From: Candidatus Stercoripulliclostridium pullicola
GTDB lineage: Bacteria; Bacillota; Clostridia; Christensenellales; DTU072
Reading direction: 5' to 3'
DNA length: 23,614 bases
NCBI GenBank assembly: GCA_017694145.1
Contig: JADINF010000120.1
Coordinates: 1 to 23,614, forward strand
Shown piece by piece: positions 1 to 7,836 of this stretch. Made by a program: the position numbers and the translations under genes. How positions within the stretch are numbered: position 1 is the stretch's first letter; every line of letters starts with the position of its first letter. A model generated the notes under the pieces. That model did no database searches and had not been told where the DNA came from. It saw only the letters and a program-made list of their open reading frames with translations.

Positions 1-79
1 CCCTTTGCCCCACGTCGCTGTAGCCCGCTACCGCAGGCATCACGAGATCGTTATCGAGAATGAGATTGCCTATTTTAAG
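1..79 (-). CDS. Probable tRNA-dihydrouridine synthase (Dus), N-terminal fragment leaving the window
   Basis: The minus-strand frame downstream of mazG reads KIGNLILDND followed by a segment ending MPAVAGYSDVGQR. This matches the start of the Dus TIM barrel, where family members typically begin MKIG..L.N and carry an AP-AG-(T/S)D---R segment that helps hold FMN. Dus enzymes reduce uridine to dihydrouridine in tRNA. Only about 25 residues are visible because the gene runs off the window edge. The start is unresolved. The frame is open from 151, but no ATG, GTG, TTG or CTG occurs before GTG at 43 and ATG at 40, and starting there would remove the first beta strand. By family alignment the start falls near 77-79, which is CTT. 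A non-canonical start, a small indel or an assembly error are all possible. The family call is fairly safe; the start is not. Confidence 0.6.
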
Positions 80-101
80 CCCGCGCTCCGAAGCCCTCGC
101 C

Positions 102-1139
102 CTATGCTTGTTTGCCCTCGAACGCCTTGGATTCCTGATAGAACTTTTCCATCACGTCGATATTCTCTTTCGTGAGTTCGACGCCCGCTTCGCGGCACTT
201 TTTTTCGACGTACAGAAATCTTCTTATAAAGCGGTTTGTGGTCCCGTTCAACGCAGTTTCGGGGTCTATATCGTACATTCTCAACGTATTGACCACCGCG
301 AAAAGCATATCGCCGCCTTCCTTCTCGCGCTCCGCTTGAGTAGCGGCTTTATCGAATTCGGCAACTTCTTCCGTTATCTTCGCTTCGGCGTCTGAAGGGG
401 TTGCGAAATCGAATCCCGTCTTTTTGATTATCTTCTGCACTTTGTATGCTCTCATCAGCGCGCCGAAAGTGACGGGCACGGAAGCTATCTTATCCTCGAT
501 GCCGCGATAACCCTTTTCTACGGCTTTGGCTTGCTCCCAGTTCTTGAGGGCTTCGTCGGCGTCAGCCGCCTTCTTGTCGCCGAAAATGTGCGTGTGCCTG
601 AAAATGAGCTTGCGGCAAAGATTGTCGATGAGGTCGTTAGCCGTGAAAAGCCCCTCTTCTTCCGCTATCGAAGCGTGGAAAAGTCCCTGCAGCATCACGT
701 CGCCGCTCTCCTCCACCATTTTGTCGCGGTCCCTGAGATCTACCGCCTCCGCGAGCTCGTACGCTTCCTCTATAGCGCAGCTTCTTATGCTCTCGTGCGT
801 CTGCGCCCTGTCCCACGGGCAACCGTCGGGATCGCGTAGCCTTGCGATTATTTCCAGAAGATCGCCGTATGTATAATGATCCCTTGCCGTGAAATCGGCG
901 CCTTTTACGATAAGGCGCGGCGCGTAAGAGAGTTCCGAAGCCGCTTTTTCTTCGCTCTCGCCGCGGTCGTTCATTATGACGATAACGGCGTCCGCGCCGA
1001 AATTGGTAAGGATCTTCTTTTTGACCGTTTCGAACAGTTCTTCAGTGATACCGTCTATTATTATCGGGATATTACATTCGAAATTGCGTATCTTGCGTTC
1101 CGTAAAGTCCGCCGCGGTGAAATATGTAAAGGAATTCAT
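102..1139 (-). CDS. mazG: MazG-family nucleoside triphosphate pyrophosphohydrolase (YabN-like, tandem MazG domains)
   Basis: This is a 345-residue housecleaning NTP pyrophosphatase, a family that hydrolyses non-canonical or excess NTPs to NMP and PPi in the cytoplasm. There are two MazG domains. The first (about 88-187) has the GCPWD signature at 106-110, the IEEAYEL helix at 123-129 and ESGD at 144-147. The second (about 225-320) has TEEVAEF at 256-262 and EGGD at 274-277. These acidic clusters bind Mg2+. The start was chosen at 1139 because AGGAGG (1144-1149) sits 4 nt upstream. The frame stays open further upstream, but that part lies inside the flippase gene. Bacillus YabN has a full tetrapyrrole-methylase domain before MazG. 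Here only about 85 residues precede it, resembling the end of that domain (IPIIIDG, then a strand-helix with EEKAASEL). The gene lies 26 nt after the flippase gene, in the conserved spoVT-yabM-yabN order. Confidence 0.93.
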   Translation of the reverse strand: MNSFTYFTAADFTERKIRNFECNIPIIIDGITEELFETVKKKILTNFGADAVIVIMNDRGESEEKAASELSYAPRLIVKGADFTARDHYTYGDLLEIIARLRDPDGCPWDRAQTHESIRSCAIEEAYELAEAVDLRDRDKMVEESGDVMLQGLFHASIAEEEGLFTANDLIDNLCRKLIFRHTHIFGDKKAADADEALKNWEQAKAVEKGYRGIEDKIASVPVTFGALMRAYKVQKIIKKTGFDFATPSDAEAKITEEVAEFDKAATQAEREKEGGDMLFAVVNTLRMYDIDPETALNGTTNRFIRRFLYVEKKCREAGVELTKENIDVMEKFYQESKAFEGKQA

Positions 1140-1165
1140 AAGCCCTCCTGAAGCGCGGGAAATGA

Positions 1166-2752
1166 TCAATCCGCGCGCTTTATCTTCAATTTTTCGCTCA
1201 AAGCGGCAAGCTTTCCGCCCAAAGGCAGGCTGAGGAGCTCGCACTTTCTGAAAACGGGAAGCACGAAAAGCGCCGCAAGGTATATCGTTCCGGCTACGGT
1301 AGCCACGGCGAGCGTCAATGCTCTCGATCCGCCGAAGACCGCCGCTATCGGAACGGGCAGGCATATTATAACACCGCAAAGCAATATCACGCCACTGTTT
1401 TTGAGCATATCTGGGTTTTTGCCGGTAAGTCTTGTAAGCGAAAGAGCGTTGAGCGTAGCGGAAGTAGTAAACGCGAGCAAAGAAGCTATCGCCACGCCTT
1501 CTATGCCTATCGCGAAAAGAAGCGCAACGTCGAGAACGACTTTGACCGCGCCGCCCACGGCGAGATTGATTATCGGAGTGCGGGTGTCGCCGAGCCCCTG
1601 TTGGACGGAAACGCAGATCTGCATCACGGCGAGAGATATCACGGTAAGCGCGCTAATGCGAAGGAGCACGCCCGCTTCTTCGAGTTCTGCGGGAGCGAGG
1701 GCGGGATATAGGAAACCCAGCACCTCGAGCGGTGCCGCGAGGAATAACGCCGCGAAAGGCACCCCTATCGCCACGGACACTTTGACGGCGGTGGCGAGCT
1801 TCAAGCGGATCGAGTCGATGTCGTGTTCGGTCCTGTTTTTCGCAAGATGAGGAACGACCGCTACGCCCACGGCGAGCGCGAACGTGACGGGAAGGTTTAT
1901 AAGGGTATTGACGGGACCGGAAAGAAGTCCGTAGCTTGCCGTAGCCGCCGAAGTGCCTATCGAAGCGGAAAGTATATTGACCACGAGGAAGGAATCGACG
2001 AATTGCGTGAGCGGAAATATCATACTGCCCACCGTTATCGGAAGCGAAATGCGCAGGATCGCTTTATACTCCTCTTTCGCCTGCCTGTAATCCAACCGTA
2101 AAGCGAGAGGAGGGTTTTTCTTCCTGTAAAAAATATAGAGCATCAGCAAAGTGAAGCCTTCGGCGGCGCTTACGCCTATGAGGGCGCCCGCCACGGAGAA
2201 AGCTATCCCGTAGCCGCTGAGGAAATACGCGAGCAGAAGTCCCGCCACGAGCCTTACCGCCGCTTCGGTTATCTGGCTCAAAGCGGTGGGGAGCATATTG
2301 GCTTTCCCCTGGAACCAGCCCTTGAACACGGCGATACCGGAAACGAAAAACACCGACGGCGCTATCGCGATATATCCCCAGCGCGTATCCTCGGAGCCCT
2401 GAAGCCTGCCGATTAGCCCCGAAAAAAGGACGAGCGCGGCGGCAAGCGCTATCCCCGCGAACAAAAGCGCCGCCAGCGCTGAGCGCACTAACTTGCGCGC
2501 TTCCTCCGTTTTGCCCTCGCTTGTAGCTGAAGCTACCAAAACAGATACGGCAACGGGAAGCGCGCCGCTCGACGAAGTCAGTATCAGCGAGTAAACGGGA
2601 TAGATAAGCTGATACACGCCCATGCCTTCCGCTCCGAGTATGTTCGTAAGCGGAATACGGTAGCAAGCGCCCAGCGCTTTGGCGAGTACCGTGGCGAGCA
2701 TAATGAGCGTAGCGCCTTTCAAGAAGGAGCGCGATTCCGCTTTTCCGCTCAC
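1166..2752 (-). CDS. MOP-superfamily polysaccharide/lipid flippase, SpoVB/YabM-like
   Basis: This 528-residue polytopic membrane protein has a hydrophobic profile consistent with about 14 helices. Its N-terminus (SFLKGATLIMLATVLAKALG, then YRIPLTNILG and GAEGMGVYQLIYP) is typical of the MVF/SpoVB branch of the MOP exporters, which includes MurJ-type lipid II flippases and Bacillus YabM and SpoVB. The likely role is to flip an undecaprenyl-linked envelope precursor across the membrane; the substrate cannot be read from sequence. It ends in a basic cytoplasmic tail (KLKIKRAD). The start is GTG at 2752, 2 nt after the spoVT stop, with only a weak purine stretch upstream, so translational coupling to spoVT is likely. 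Its position between spoVT and mazG matches yabM in Bacillus. MurJ or SpoVB are alternative names, and paralogues cannot be separated without a tree. Confidence 0.9.
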   Translation of the reverse strand: MSGKAESRSFLKGATLIMLATVLAKALGACYRIPLTNILGAEGMGVYQLIYPVYSLILTSSSGALPVAVSVLVASATSEGKTEEARKLVRSALAALLFAGIALAAALVLFSGLIGRLQGSEDTRWGYIAIAPSVFFVSGIAVFKGWFQGKANMLPTALSQITEAAVRLVAGLLLAYFLSGYGIAFSVAGALIGVSAAEGFTLLMLYIFYRKKNPPLALRLDYRQAKEEYKAILRISLPITVGSMIFPLTQFVDSFLVVNILSASIGTSAATASYGLLSGPVNTLINLPVTFALAVGVAVVPHLAKNRTEHDIDSIRLKLATAVKVSVAIGVPFAALFLAAPLEVLGFLYPALAPAELEEAGVLLRISALTVISLAVMQICVSVQQGLGDTRTPIINLAVGGAVKVVLDVALLFAIGIEGVAIASLLAFTTSATLNALSLTRLTGKNPDMLKNSGVILLCGVIICLPVPIAAVFGGSRALTLAVATVAGTIYLAALFVLPVFRKCELLSLPLGGKLAALSEKLKIKRAD

Positions 2753-2754
2753 GG

Positions 2755-3273
2755 TTATACTCTGGACGCAAAGAACGCCGCCGCGGTATCCGCCGTCTTG
2801 AGCGCAAGCTCGCTCGAAGGTTTACGGGAAAGAAGTATGACTCCCCCCATCACGTCTCCGCCGCTTATTATAGGCGCTACGACCGCGGAGCGGTATTCCG
2901 CTTTACCCGAAAAGATATCTTCTTCCGCGGATAATTCGACCCGGCGTCTGCCATCGTAGATCGCCGTAAGCTTATCGCTCACGACGTCGCCTATCCGCAC
3001 GCCTTTTATATCTCCGCTCACGGCGACTACCTTGTCGTTGTCCGTTATGATCGCGGTATAGCCCGTCGCGCCGTATACGCTCGAGGCGTAATCGTGTCTG
3101 AAATCCGCAAGCTCTTCCATTGCGGAATACTTTTTGAGTACGAGCGAGTTATCGTCGGTGGTGAATACTTCGAGTTCTTCGCCTTCGCGTATGCGCATCG
3201 TACGTCTTAATTCTTTGGGTATAACGACTCTTCCGAGTTCGTCCATTCTTCTTACAATTCCGGTAGCACGCAT
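2755..3273 (-). CDS. spoVT: Stage V sporulation protein T, AbrB-type regulator with GAF-like sensor domain
   Basis: This is a 172-residue transcription regulator, against 178 for Bacillus SpoVT. Residues 1-50 are the swapped-hairpin AbrB/SpoVT DNA-binding domain (TGIVRRMDELGRVVIPKELR, then REGEELEVF). Residues about 55-170 form the GAF-like domain, with the strands YTAIITDNDKVVAVSGD and SAVVAPIISGGDVMGGVILL. In Bacillus, SpoVT is made in the forespore and tunes sigma-G-dependent genes, germination and spore coat traits. The start at 3273 has AGGAG (3283-3287) 9 nt upstream. It is first in a tight operon with the flippase and mazG genes and is transcribed away from the metallo-hydrolase gene. 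In Bacillus the gene is under sigma-G. A possible sigma-G/E-like match (TGAAAT, then CACACGCT) lies upstream on this strand, but I regard it as weak. The presence of spoVT suggests a spore-forming ancestry, though it does not prove sporulation. Confidence 0.95.
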   Translation of the reverse strand: MRATGIVRRMDELGRVVIPKELRRTMRIREGEELEVFTTDDNSLVLKKYSAMEELADFRHDYASSVYGATGYTAIITDNDKVVAVSGDIKGVRIGDVVSDKLTAIYDGRRRVELSAEEDIFSGKAEYRSAVVAPIISGGDVMGGVILLSRKPSSELALKTADTAAAFFASRV

Positions 3274-3372
3274 AATAAAATTCTCCTGCCGTTAGCGTGT
3301 GCAAATTAAGGAAAAAAATTTCATAAATATATGTTATAATTTAATTGCGATAACTACATAAAGGAGGCAGAC
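3274..3372. promoter_or_regulatory. Divergent promoter region between spoVT and the beta-CASP hydrolase gene
   Basis: This 99-bp AT-rich gap separates two divergent transcripts. On the plus strand an extended -10 element TGTTATAAT lies at 3332-3340. The -35 region (about 3312-3317) is an A-run rather than TTGACA. A perfect AAGGAGG (3361-3367) sits 5 nt before the ATG at 3373. On the minus strand AGGAG (3283-3287) serves spoVT. I saw no clear operator palindrome. The plus-strand promoter is a direct motif match; activity is inferred. Confidence 0.6.
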
Positions 3373-4974
3373 ATGCAAATCAGATTTCTGGGAGCCGCTC
3401 GGGAGGTAACGGGAAGCTGTTATCTCGTGACGGTGGGCGCGAAAAACATTCTCATCGATTGCGGCATGGAACAAGGACCCGACATATACGAAGCGCAGAG
3501 GCTACCCGTGACGACCGCGAATATCGACGCCGTATTGCTTACGCACGCTCACATCGACCATTCGGGACGGCTACCGCTTCTTTACAAAAACGGTTACCGC
3601 AACAAAATATATATGACGCGCGCGTCGCGCGATCTATGTAAAATCATGCTTATGGATTCCGCGCACATACAGGAGCAGGAAGCCAAGTGGCGTAACCGTA
3701 AAGCAAAACGCGGCGCATATACCGCATACACTCCGTTATACGATTCTGAGGACGCGGAAAAGACGCTCGGGCTGATACGCGGTATAGACTACGGCGACGA
3801 AGTGGACGTCACCGAAGGGATCAAAGCTAAATTCATAGACGCGGGACATCTGCTCGGCTCGTCGTACGTCGAACTCACGCTTACCGAAAACGGCGTTACG
3901 AAAACGGTACTGTTCTCGGGCGACATCGGCAACGTGCACAAACCTATCATACGAGACCCGTCCGTCGTCACGAAAGCGGATTACGTGATAATGGAAAGCA
4001 CTTACGGCGACCGGTCTCACGGTGACGACCCGGACTACGCGAAGCATCTTGCGGAAATAATCGAGCGCACGTTCAAGCGGGGCGGCAACGTTGTAATACC
4101 TACTTTCGCGGTGGGCAGAATGCAGGAAATGTTGTATTTCCTGAGGGAAGTGAAACGCGGGAAAATGGTCAAAGATTTCCCCGATTTCGAAGTTTACGTC
4201 GACTCGCCGCTCGCGATAGAAGCTACCGGCGTATATTCCCGCAACGTAGCCGAATACTGCGACGACGAAACGCGCGCGCTTATCGACAAAGGCATAAATC
4301 CAATAGGCTTCGAGGGATTGAAGCTGTCGGTGACGAGCGAAGACTCCAAAGCGATCAACTACGATCCGACGCCGAAAGTGATATTATCCGCTTCCGGAAT
4401 GTGCGAAGCGGGCAGAGTACGTCACCATCTCAAGCACAACCTTTGGCGACCGGAGAGTACTATAGTTTTCGTGGGCTATCAGGTGCAGGGCACGCTCGGC
4501 AGGTCGCTTCTCGACGGTGCGAAAGCGGTAAAGCTTTTCAACGAAGCGGTGAGAGTGCGCGCGGAGATAGTGTCTTTGCAGGGCACGAGCTCTCACGCCG
4601 ACAGAGAGGCGCTCATGGAATGGGTACACCGCATTTCGCCCGCACCGCAAAGGGTATTCGTAACGCACGGCGAAGACGAAGTAGCTTCGGGATTCGCGGA
4701 CTCGTTGTACCGCGAATACGGATTGCGCGCCGTGGCTCCTTACCCGGGAGCTGCGTACGACCTCGTTACGGACGAATGTATAGAACGCGGCGATACGAAG
4801 AAAAAGTCTCAGGCGGGAGCGAAGACGCAACGCAAGCTGTCGCCCGTGTATAAAGACTTGCAGGACGCCCTCGGCGAATTGCAGGTGGCTGTCGCCGCGG
4901 CTGAAGGTTATTCCAACCGCGACCTCAGGGAAACCGCCAAAGAAATACGCAAGATAGTCTCCCGTCTGCGCTGA
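3373..4974 (+). CDS. Metallo-beta-lactamase-fold beta-CASP hydrolase (CPSF/RNase-like)
   Basis: This 533-residue protein is of the MBL plus beta-CASP nucleic-acid-processing type, with probable zinc-dependent RNase activity (YsmC/CPSF73-like bacterial group). The dinuclear zinc site is readable: H58-A-H60-I-D62-H63, then H159 in DAGHLLGSS and D184 in SGDIG. The beta-CASP insertion spans about residues 200-385, with IPTFAVGRMQEML at 242-254, YVDSPLA at 275-281 and the family signature SASGMCEAGRVRHH at 339-352. The C-terminal part returns to the MBL core, with SSHAD at 406-410 (H408) and VTHGE at 430-434 (H432). A basic/helical tail after 470 is less conserved. The start has a perfect Shine-Dalgarno 5 nt upstream. 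It is followed 21 nt later by the flavodoxin-domain gene. Bacterial members of this branch are often annotated as exonucleases; the exact substrate is unknown. Confidence 0.92.
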   Translation: MQIRFLGAAREVTGSCYLVTVGAKNILIDCGMEQGPDIYEAQRLPVTTANIDAVLLTHAHIDHSGRLPLLYKNGYRNKIYMTRASRDLCKIMLMDSAHIQEQEAKWRNRKAKRGAYTAYTPLYDSEDAEKTLGLIRGIDYGDEVDVTEGIKAKFIDAGHLLGSSYVELTLTENGVTKTVLFSGDIGNVHKPIIRDPSVVTKADYVIMESTYGDRSHGDDPDYAKHLAEIIERTFKRGGNVVIPTFAVGRMQEMLYFLREVKRGKMVKDFPDFEVYVDSPLAIEATGVYSRNVAEYCDDETRALIDKGINPIGFEGLKLSVTSEDSKAINYDPTPKVILSASGMCEAGRVRHHLKHNLWRPESTIVFVGYQVQGTLGRSLLDGAKAVKLFNEAVRVRAEIVSLQGTSSHADREALMEWVHRISPAPQRVFVTHGEDEVASGFADSLYREYGLRAVAPYPGAAYDLVTDECIERGDTKKKSQAGAKTQRKLSPVYKDLQDALGELQVAVAAAEGYSNRDLRETAKEIRKIVSRLR

Positions 4975-4995
4975 GAACAATAAAAGTAAATCAAT

Positions 4996-6351
4996 ATGAA
5001 AATACTGTTCATAAACGCAAGTCCAAAAGGTGAAAGGAGCGTAACGCTCCAGACCGCAAGATATATCGAAAAACGTTATCCGAACGCGTGCGAATACTCG
5101 ATACTGCACACGGGAGCGCATATCAAGGCTCTCGAAAAAGATTTTTCGGAAGCCGAAAAAGCGATAAACGCGGCGGATACGATAATATTTGTTTATCCCG
5201 TATACACCTTTATCGCGCCCTATCAACTGCACCGTTTCATCGAACTAACGAAAGCGTCGGGCGTTTCATGCAAAGGCAAATACTGCGCACAGATACTTAC
5301 TTCCAAGCACTTCTACGACGTTACGGCAATGAAGTATATCGAAGAAAACGCTCTCGATCTCGGTATGCGCTATCTGGGCGCGCTGAGCGCGGATATGGAC
5401 GATCTGCAATCGGAAGCCGGAAGATACGAAGCGGACTGCTTCTTCGAGAGGTTGCTTTTCGATGCGGAAAACGGTAACTATGTCGAAGCGCCCTCTCACG
5501 CGCCGCTTGCGGCGCGCCCCGCCTACGAACCGTCCCTTCCCGAAGCGGAAAAATCGGAAGGCAAAGATATAGTCGTGGTCACCAACGCCGCGACCGAAGA
5601 CGTCAACCTACGTAATATGATAGAAGATTTCATAAACGCATCCGAATACCCCGTGCGCGTGGTCAACGTGCGCGATTTTCCGTTCAGAGGAGGTTGCCTC
5701 GGGTGTTTCAACTGCGCTATAAGCGGTAAATGCGTATATAACGACGGCTTCGAAGATTTTTTACGCAACGATATACAGCGCGCGGACGCGCTGATATACG
5801 CTTTCACCGTATCCGACCACTACACCCATTCTTCGTTCAAGCTCTACGACGACAGACAATTCTGTAACGGGCACCGCACCGTCACCGCGGGCAAAGTGAC
5901 GGGCTATATAATAAGCGGCGAATACTCGAAAGAAGCCAATCTCCGAATGATAGTCGAAGCGCGAGCGAACGTATCCGGAATGTATTTCGCGGGCGTTGCG
6001 GGCGACGAAGGAGACACCGGTAAAGAACTCGCGACGCTTGCAAAAACGGTATGTTTCGCGCTCGACAAAGGTTTAAGCGCGCCGCAGAATTTCTACGGCG
6101 TAGGCGGCACCAAGATCTTCCGCGACCTCGTATACACCATGCAGGGCATAATGCAGGCGGATCACGTCTTCTACAAGGAGCACGGCGTATACGACTTCCC
6201 GCAGAAAAAGCGCGGCATGATAGTCGCGATGAAATTTTTGGGGCTTCTGATGCGCTCCCCCGCCGTTCAGAAGAAGATGAAGGGTCAGATGACGAAATAC
6301 ATGTTGATGCCCTACGAAAAGGTGCTCGAAAAAACTACCCCCAAAGTATAA
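4996..6351 (+). CDS. Tandem flavodoxin-fold (NADPH-dependent FMN reductase-like) protein
   Basis: This 451-residue protein consists of two flavodoxin-like domains. Domain 1 (about 1-155) starts KILFINASPKGERS, a typical FMN-phosphate-binding loop after the first strand, and continues with DTIIFVYPVYTF at 61-72. Domain 2 (about 190-360) restarts with DIVVVTNAAT at 191-200 and has the cysteine-rich GGCLGCFNC...GKC segment with C234, C237, C240 and C246. That segment resembles iron-sulfur flavoproteins and related NAD(P)H:FMN oxidoreductases. After it come DALIYAFTVSDHYTHSSFK and a helical tail with a hydrophobic patch (MIVAMKFLGLLM, 408-419). The phosphate-binding loop of domain 2 (NAATEDVNLR) is less canonical than that of domain 1. 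Only a weak Shine-Dalgarno precedes the start, and with a 21-nt gap it is probably co-transcribed with the hydrolase gene. The likely role is cytoplasmic flavin-dependent redox; the electron acceptor is unknown. Confidence 0.8.
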   Translation: MKILFINASPKGERSVTLQTARYIEKRYPNACEYSILHTGAHIKALEKDFSEAEKAINAADTIIFVYPVYTFIAPYQLHRFIELTKASGVSCKGKYCAQILTSKHFYDVTAMKYIEENALDLGMRYLGALSADMDDLQSEAGRYEADCFFERLLFDAENGNYVEAPSHAPLAARPAYEPSLPEAEKSEGKDIVVVTNAATEDVNLRNMIEDFINASEYPVRVVNVRDFPFRGGCLGCFNCAISGKCVYNDGFEDFLRNDIQRADALIYAFTVSDHYTHSSFKLYDDRQFCNGHRTVTAGKVTGYIISGEYSKEANLRMIVEARANVSGMYFAGVAGDEGDTGKELATLAKTVCFALDKGLSAPQNFYGVGGTKIFRDLVYTMQGIMQADHVFYKEHGVYDFPQKKRGMIVAMKFLGLLMRSPAVQKKMKGQMTKYMLMPYEKVLEKTTPKV

Positions 6352-6419
6352 GCGCGAAGCGCAAGCGGATATCGCGCGCCGAGCTATACGTGTAAAAATT
6401 AATTTCAGGTAAAAAGTAA

Positions 6420-6442
6420 GCCCCGACCGTTACGGTCGGGGC
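6420..6442. terminator. Bidirectional intrinsic terminator between convergent genes
   Basis: The inverted repeat has arms GCCCCGACCG (6420-6429) and CGGTCGGGGC (6433-6442) with a 3-nt TTA loop. On the plus strand only TTT follows. On the minus strand the sequence after the stem reads TTACTTTTTACC, a better U-tract. It therefore most plausibly ends the minus-strand M28 operon and also the plus-strand flavodoxin transcript. The rest of 6352-6465 shows no gene. Confidence 0.8.
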
Positions 6443-6465
6443 TTTCGTAAACGATGCCTGAAGCA

Positions 6466-7794
6466 TTACGCCTCGGTTCCGGTGGCGGGCGCTTCCGCGG
6501 TTACCGCGGCTTCCGCAGTTGTCTCTTCGGTCGCGACTTCGGGAGTTATGACTTCCGTTACCGCCACTTCGGGCACCAAAGCGCGCTGTGCCGCTATCTT
6601 TTTGATAACTTTATAAATTACGTTGAGTCCCTTCTCGAAGGTACTTACGTCGATACGGTCGGACACGTCCTTGCTGGTATGGTAGTATTCGGTGGATATG
6701 GGATTCTGCGCCGCAAAGGTGGTGGTGGGAACTCCTATCCTGCAGAAAGGCGTACTGTCGCATCCGCCTACGGGATTGACTATAGTATGGGGTTCTTCGC
6801 CGCTCTCTCTGATGGCTTCCATAGTCATATCGATAAGTTTCTTATCGAACTTAGTGCCCTGCCAGGGATCGCCTTTGACCGCTTCGAAATGCCCGGGATC
6901 CGCTACGGAATCGACGTTGAACACATAGGAATTATTGACGTCGATCTCGTTCTTGTGAGCTTTGACGTAAGCAAAGCTTCCTTTAAGTCCCGCTTCTTCG
7001 CTCGCAAATCCTATATTGACGAGCTTCATTCCTTCGGGCATGTCTTCGGGATGCTCTTTGAAATATTTGACGATCATCATATTGAGGGCGATACCGCTAA
7101 GGTTGTCCATCGCGCCGGGGCTCCCTACGGTCTTATCCTGCGTAAGATATTGAGTAAGGAAGAAATATCCCGGAAGGAACGCGAGCGGAACGATATAGAG
7201 GGCAATATTCCAGGCGGTGTATTCGTAAAACGCGCCTGCATAAAGGCAAAGCCGCAACACCGACAATACCATCAATACGATAACGCCTATCACGCCGTAA
7301 CCGGTCTTGATAAGCGCGGTATTCGGGTTGCGGAGAGCGAGCTTCCAGCACCAGCTGCTGTCGTAATGCGCTCCGAGATAAACGGTATATTCCGTTTCGC
7401 CCTTCGCGGGTTCGAGTTCGGTAACGATATTCTCCGCAGTTTCGTGTTTGAACGCGAAGTCCCACATACCGGTGTAACGCACAATTTGCGTAAGCGTAAA
7501 GATCAACAGTCCGAAACAGCCGAGCATAGCTATTATCGTCCCGCCGATACCGCCTATGTAATAGACAAGGAACATCAGTAACGCGACCCAACCCAACTTG
7601 TTGATCGCGCCTATGCTGGCATTTGGCGCAAAAGTGAACTTCTCGGTATAAGGAGTGAGCCCGGTGCGCTTCACTATCTCGCCCTGTAATTTTTTACAGG
7701 CGGCTTTCTCCTCCTCGGTACCGGGCAATCTCGCGCCGTCGGCTTCGATGAGCTTGACTAATTCCATTGCTTCATCTGCGTATTTCTTAAACAT
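6466..7794 (-). CDS. Membrane-embedded M28-family zinc aminopeptidase-like protein
   Basis: This 442-residue protein carries a readable M28 di-zinc site: H143-x-D145 (GAHYDSS), D230 (GAMDNLSG), E266-E267 (ASEEAG), D295 (NVDS) and H372 (YYHTSKD). M28 enzymes are co-catalytic zinc peptidases, mostly aminopeptidases. Four hydrophobic segments are visible: two before the first ligand (about 67-80 and 83-104) and two (about 165-187 and 194-213) between H143/D145 and D230. The membrane part therefore interrupts the catalytic domain. The last ~35 residues form an Ala/Glu/Thr/Val low-complexity tail. The ATG at 7794 is chosen because AGGAGG (7800-7805) lies 5 nt upstream. An in-frame TTG six codons earlier would put that site inside the gene. 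It lies 42 nt downstream of the acyltransferase gene and is last in its operon. There is no obvious signal peptide. Confidence 0.85.
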   Translation of the reverse strand: MFKKYADEAMELVKLIEADGARLPGTEEEKAACKKLQGEIVKRTGLTPYTEKFTFAPNASIGAINKLGWVALLMFLVYYIGGIGGTIIAMLGCFGLLIFTLTQIVRYTGMWDFAFKHETAENIVTELEPAKGETEYTVYLGAHYDSSWCWKLALRNPNTALIKTGYGVIGVIVLMVLSVLRLCLYAGAFYEYTAWNIALYIVPLAFLPGYFFLTQYLTQDKTVGSPGAMDNLSGIALNMMIVKYFKEHPEDMPEGMKLVNIGFASEEAGLKGSFAYVKAHKNEIDVNNSYVFNVDSVADPGHFEAVKGDPWQGTKFDKKLIDMTMEAIRESGEEPHTIVNPVGGCDSTPFCRIGVPTTTFAAQNPISTEYYHTSKDVSDRIDVSTFEKGLNVIYKVIKKIAAQRALVPEVAVTEVITPEVATEETTAEAAVTAEAPATGTEA

Positions 7795-7836
7795 ATCAAC
7801 CTCCTCGGTCAAGTTTATTTCATTCGGTGGATTCCC

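Noticed and set aside
1140..1379. 80-residue N-terminal extension of MazG
   Set aside because: The extension overlaps the flippase coding sequence, is Arg-rich, and a clear AGGAGG supports the start at 1139.
3284..3330. Sigma-G/sigma-E-type promoter for spoVT
   Set aside because: TGAAAT and CACACGCT with a 16-bp spacer only loosely match, so it is too weak to list as a promoter.
6352..6419. Possible small RNA or gene between the flavodoxin gene and the terminator
   Set aside because: Only short GC-rich palindromes (gcgc-gaa-gcgc) and an A-rich stretch are visible; there is no promoter or ribosome site.
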